64,000 bases of DNA. It comes from JABMOV01 sp964654545 (GTDB taxonomy: Bacteria; Fidelibacterota; Marinisomatia; Marinisomatales; JABMOV01). The position numbers were made by a program, and so were the translations under genes. Where the stretch lies: positions 1 through 64,000 of the forward strand of contig CAZZIU010000014.1 in NCBI GenBank assembly GCA_964654545.1, in the 5' to 3' direction. Below are positions 63,612 to 64,000 of the stretch, piece after piece. The notes beneath the pieces were generated by a model, which searched no databases, was not told the origin of the DNA, and worked only from the letters and a program-made list of their open reading frames with translations. Numbering within the stretch: position 1 is the stretch's first letter; each line of letters opens with the position of its first letter.

Positions 63612-64000
63612 ATGCGTGATAAAGTTTTAAAAATTTGGCCGGAGATCGAGTGGATCAAGGATAATGAACTTAAGGAAAAAACGCTAAATGCTTGGATCTA
63701 TGCGATTGAACAGAGTGTTTTGACTGCCGAAGATTTAGAAACAATTCCATTTTCTCTCCTCATCAAGAATTGTAATGTCTCGTTTATGAATCACAAACGG
63801 ACCTGCGTCCAATTGGCCGTGGATATTGCAAATCGAATGCAAACCAATTTCGGTGATGAAATTTCCATCAATATGGATATACTGATTTCTGGTGCAATTT
63901 TGATTGATATCGGCAAATTATTGGAATATGAAATCAAAGACGGCAAGCTCACCACGAGTAATTATGGTAAAATTGTTCGGCACCCGTTTAGTGGCGTTGG
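63612..64000 (+). CDS. HD-domain-like protein, 3' end outside the window
   Basis: The start is ATG 63612 behind ACGGAGATATC, and the frame is open to the window end (129 residues, no stop). The visible part includes an N-terminal helical segment (WIYAIEQSVLTAEDLETIPFSLL), NHKRTCVQLAVDIANRM with a possible first metal His at about 59, and ISGAILIDIGKLLEYE followed by RHPFSGVG. The layout is that of HD/HDIG phosphohydrolases, but the usual LLHDIGK reads LIDIGK, with Ile in place of the key His. It may be an inactive or altered member. It follows citF by 51 bases. Confidence 0.75.
   Translation, partial: MRDKVLKIWPEIEWIKDNELKEKTLNAWIYAIEQSVLTAEDLETIPFSLLIKNCNVSFMNHKRTCVQLAVDIANRMQTNFGDEISINMDILISGAILIDIGKLLEYEIKDGKLTTSNYGKIVRHPFSGV

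Overview
The window looks like a chromosomal segment of an AT-rich, Gram-negative bacterium of the FCB superphylum, most likely a marine Marinimicrobia (Neomarinimicrobiota/SAR406)-type lineage. This taxonomic call is inference. It rests on a SprA translocon of type IX secretion (T9SS), several PorV/PorQ-family barrels, exported proteins ending in YPNPF-type C-terminal sorting domains (CTDs), TAnnTTTG-type promoter elements and a SAM-II-like riboswitch. No insertion sequence, CRISPR array, rRNA or complete tRNA is visible.

Layout. 1-684: the 3' part of an unrecognised gene, a hairpin terminator and a tRNA-like fragment, possibly the edge of a variable region. 685-13684: rdgB, then a tightly coupled + strand operon with sprA, an M28 glutaminyl-cyclase-like lipoprotein, a second lipoprotein, a beta-propeller/CTD protein, two PorV/PorQ-like barrels and a YibQ-like deacetylase. 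13760-28139: an exported nuclease, then a seven-gene unit (15667-28139) of LTD/OB-fold surface proteins, a PorV-like barrel, a helix-hairpin-helix (HhH) outer-membrane protein, a FadL-like protein and two endonuclease/exonuclease/phosphatase (EEP) proteins, one fused to a degenerate 5'-nucleotidase domain. 28363-43709: further CTD cargo, a multi-OB protein, a TonB-dependent receptor/PorV-like/NHL-lipoprotein cassette and small periplasmic proteins, ending with a Nudix hydrolase. 43776-45449: queG and elbB. 45446-50602 (minus): an ECF sigma factor/anti-sigma operon with three envelope proteins of beta-solenoid type. 50724-53965 (minus): mdh, and rng-rplU-rpmA. 54289-63560 (+): metH behind the SAM-II-like riboswitch, cysQ, thyX, radC and citrate lyase (CitD-CitE fusion, then CitF). 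The window ends inside an HD-domain-like gene.

How the genes fit together. The first half appears to be an envelope and secretion programme. SprA with PorV/PorQ-like and propeller partners would export CTD proteins. The cyclase encoded directly after sprA could seal their N-termini: 15 of 21 signal-peptidase-I-type precursors in the window have Gln at the predicted +1 position. The most interesting candidate system is the 15667-28139 unit. Its combination of EEP nucleases, OB folds, lamin-tail domains, an HhH/barrel protein and outer-membrane channels suggests capture and breakdown of extracellular nucleic acid at the cell surface; this is a hypothesis, not demonstrated. The second half is mostly conserved housekeeping metabolism.
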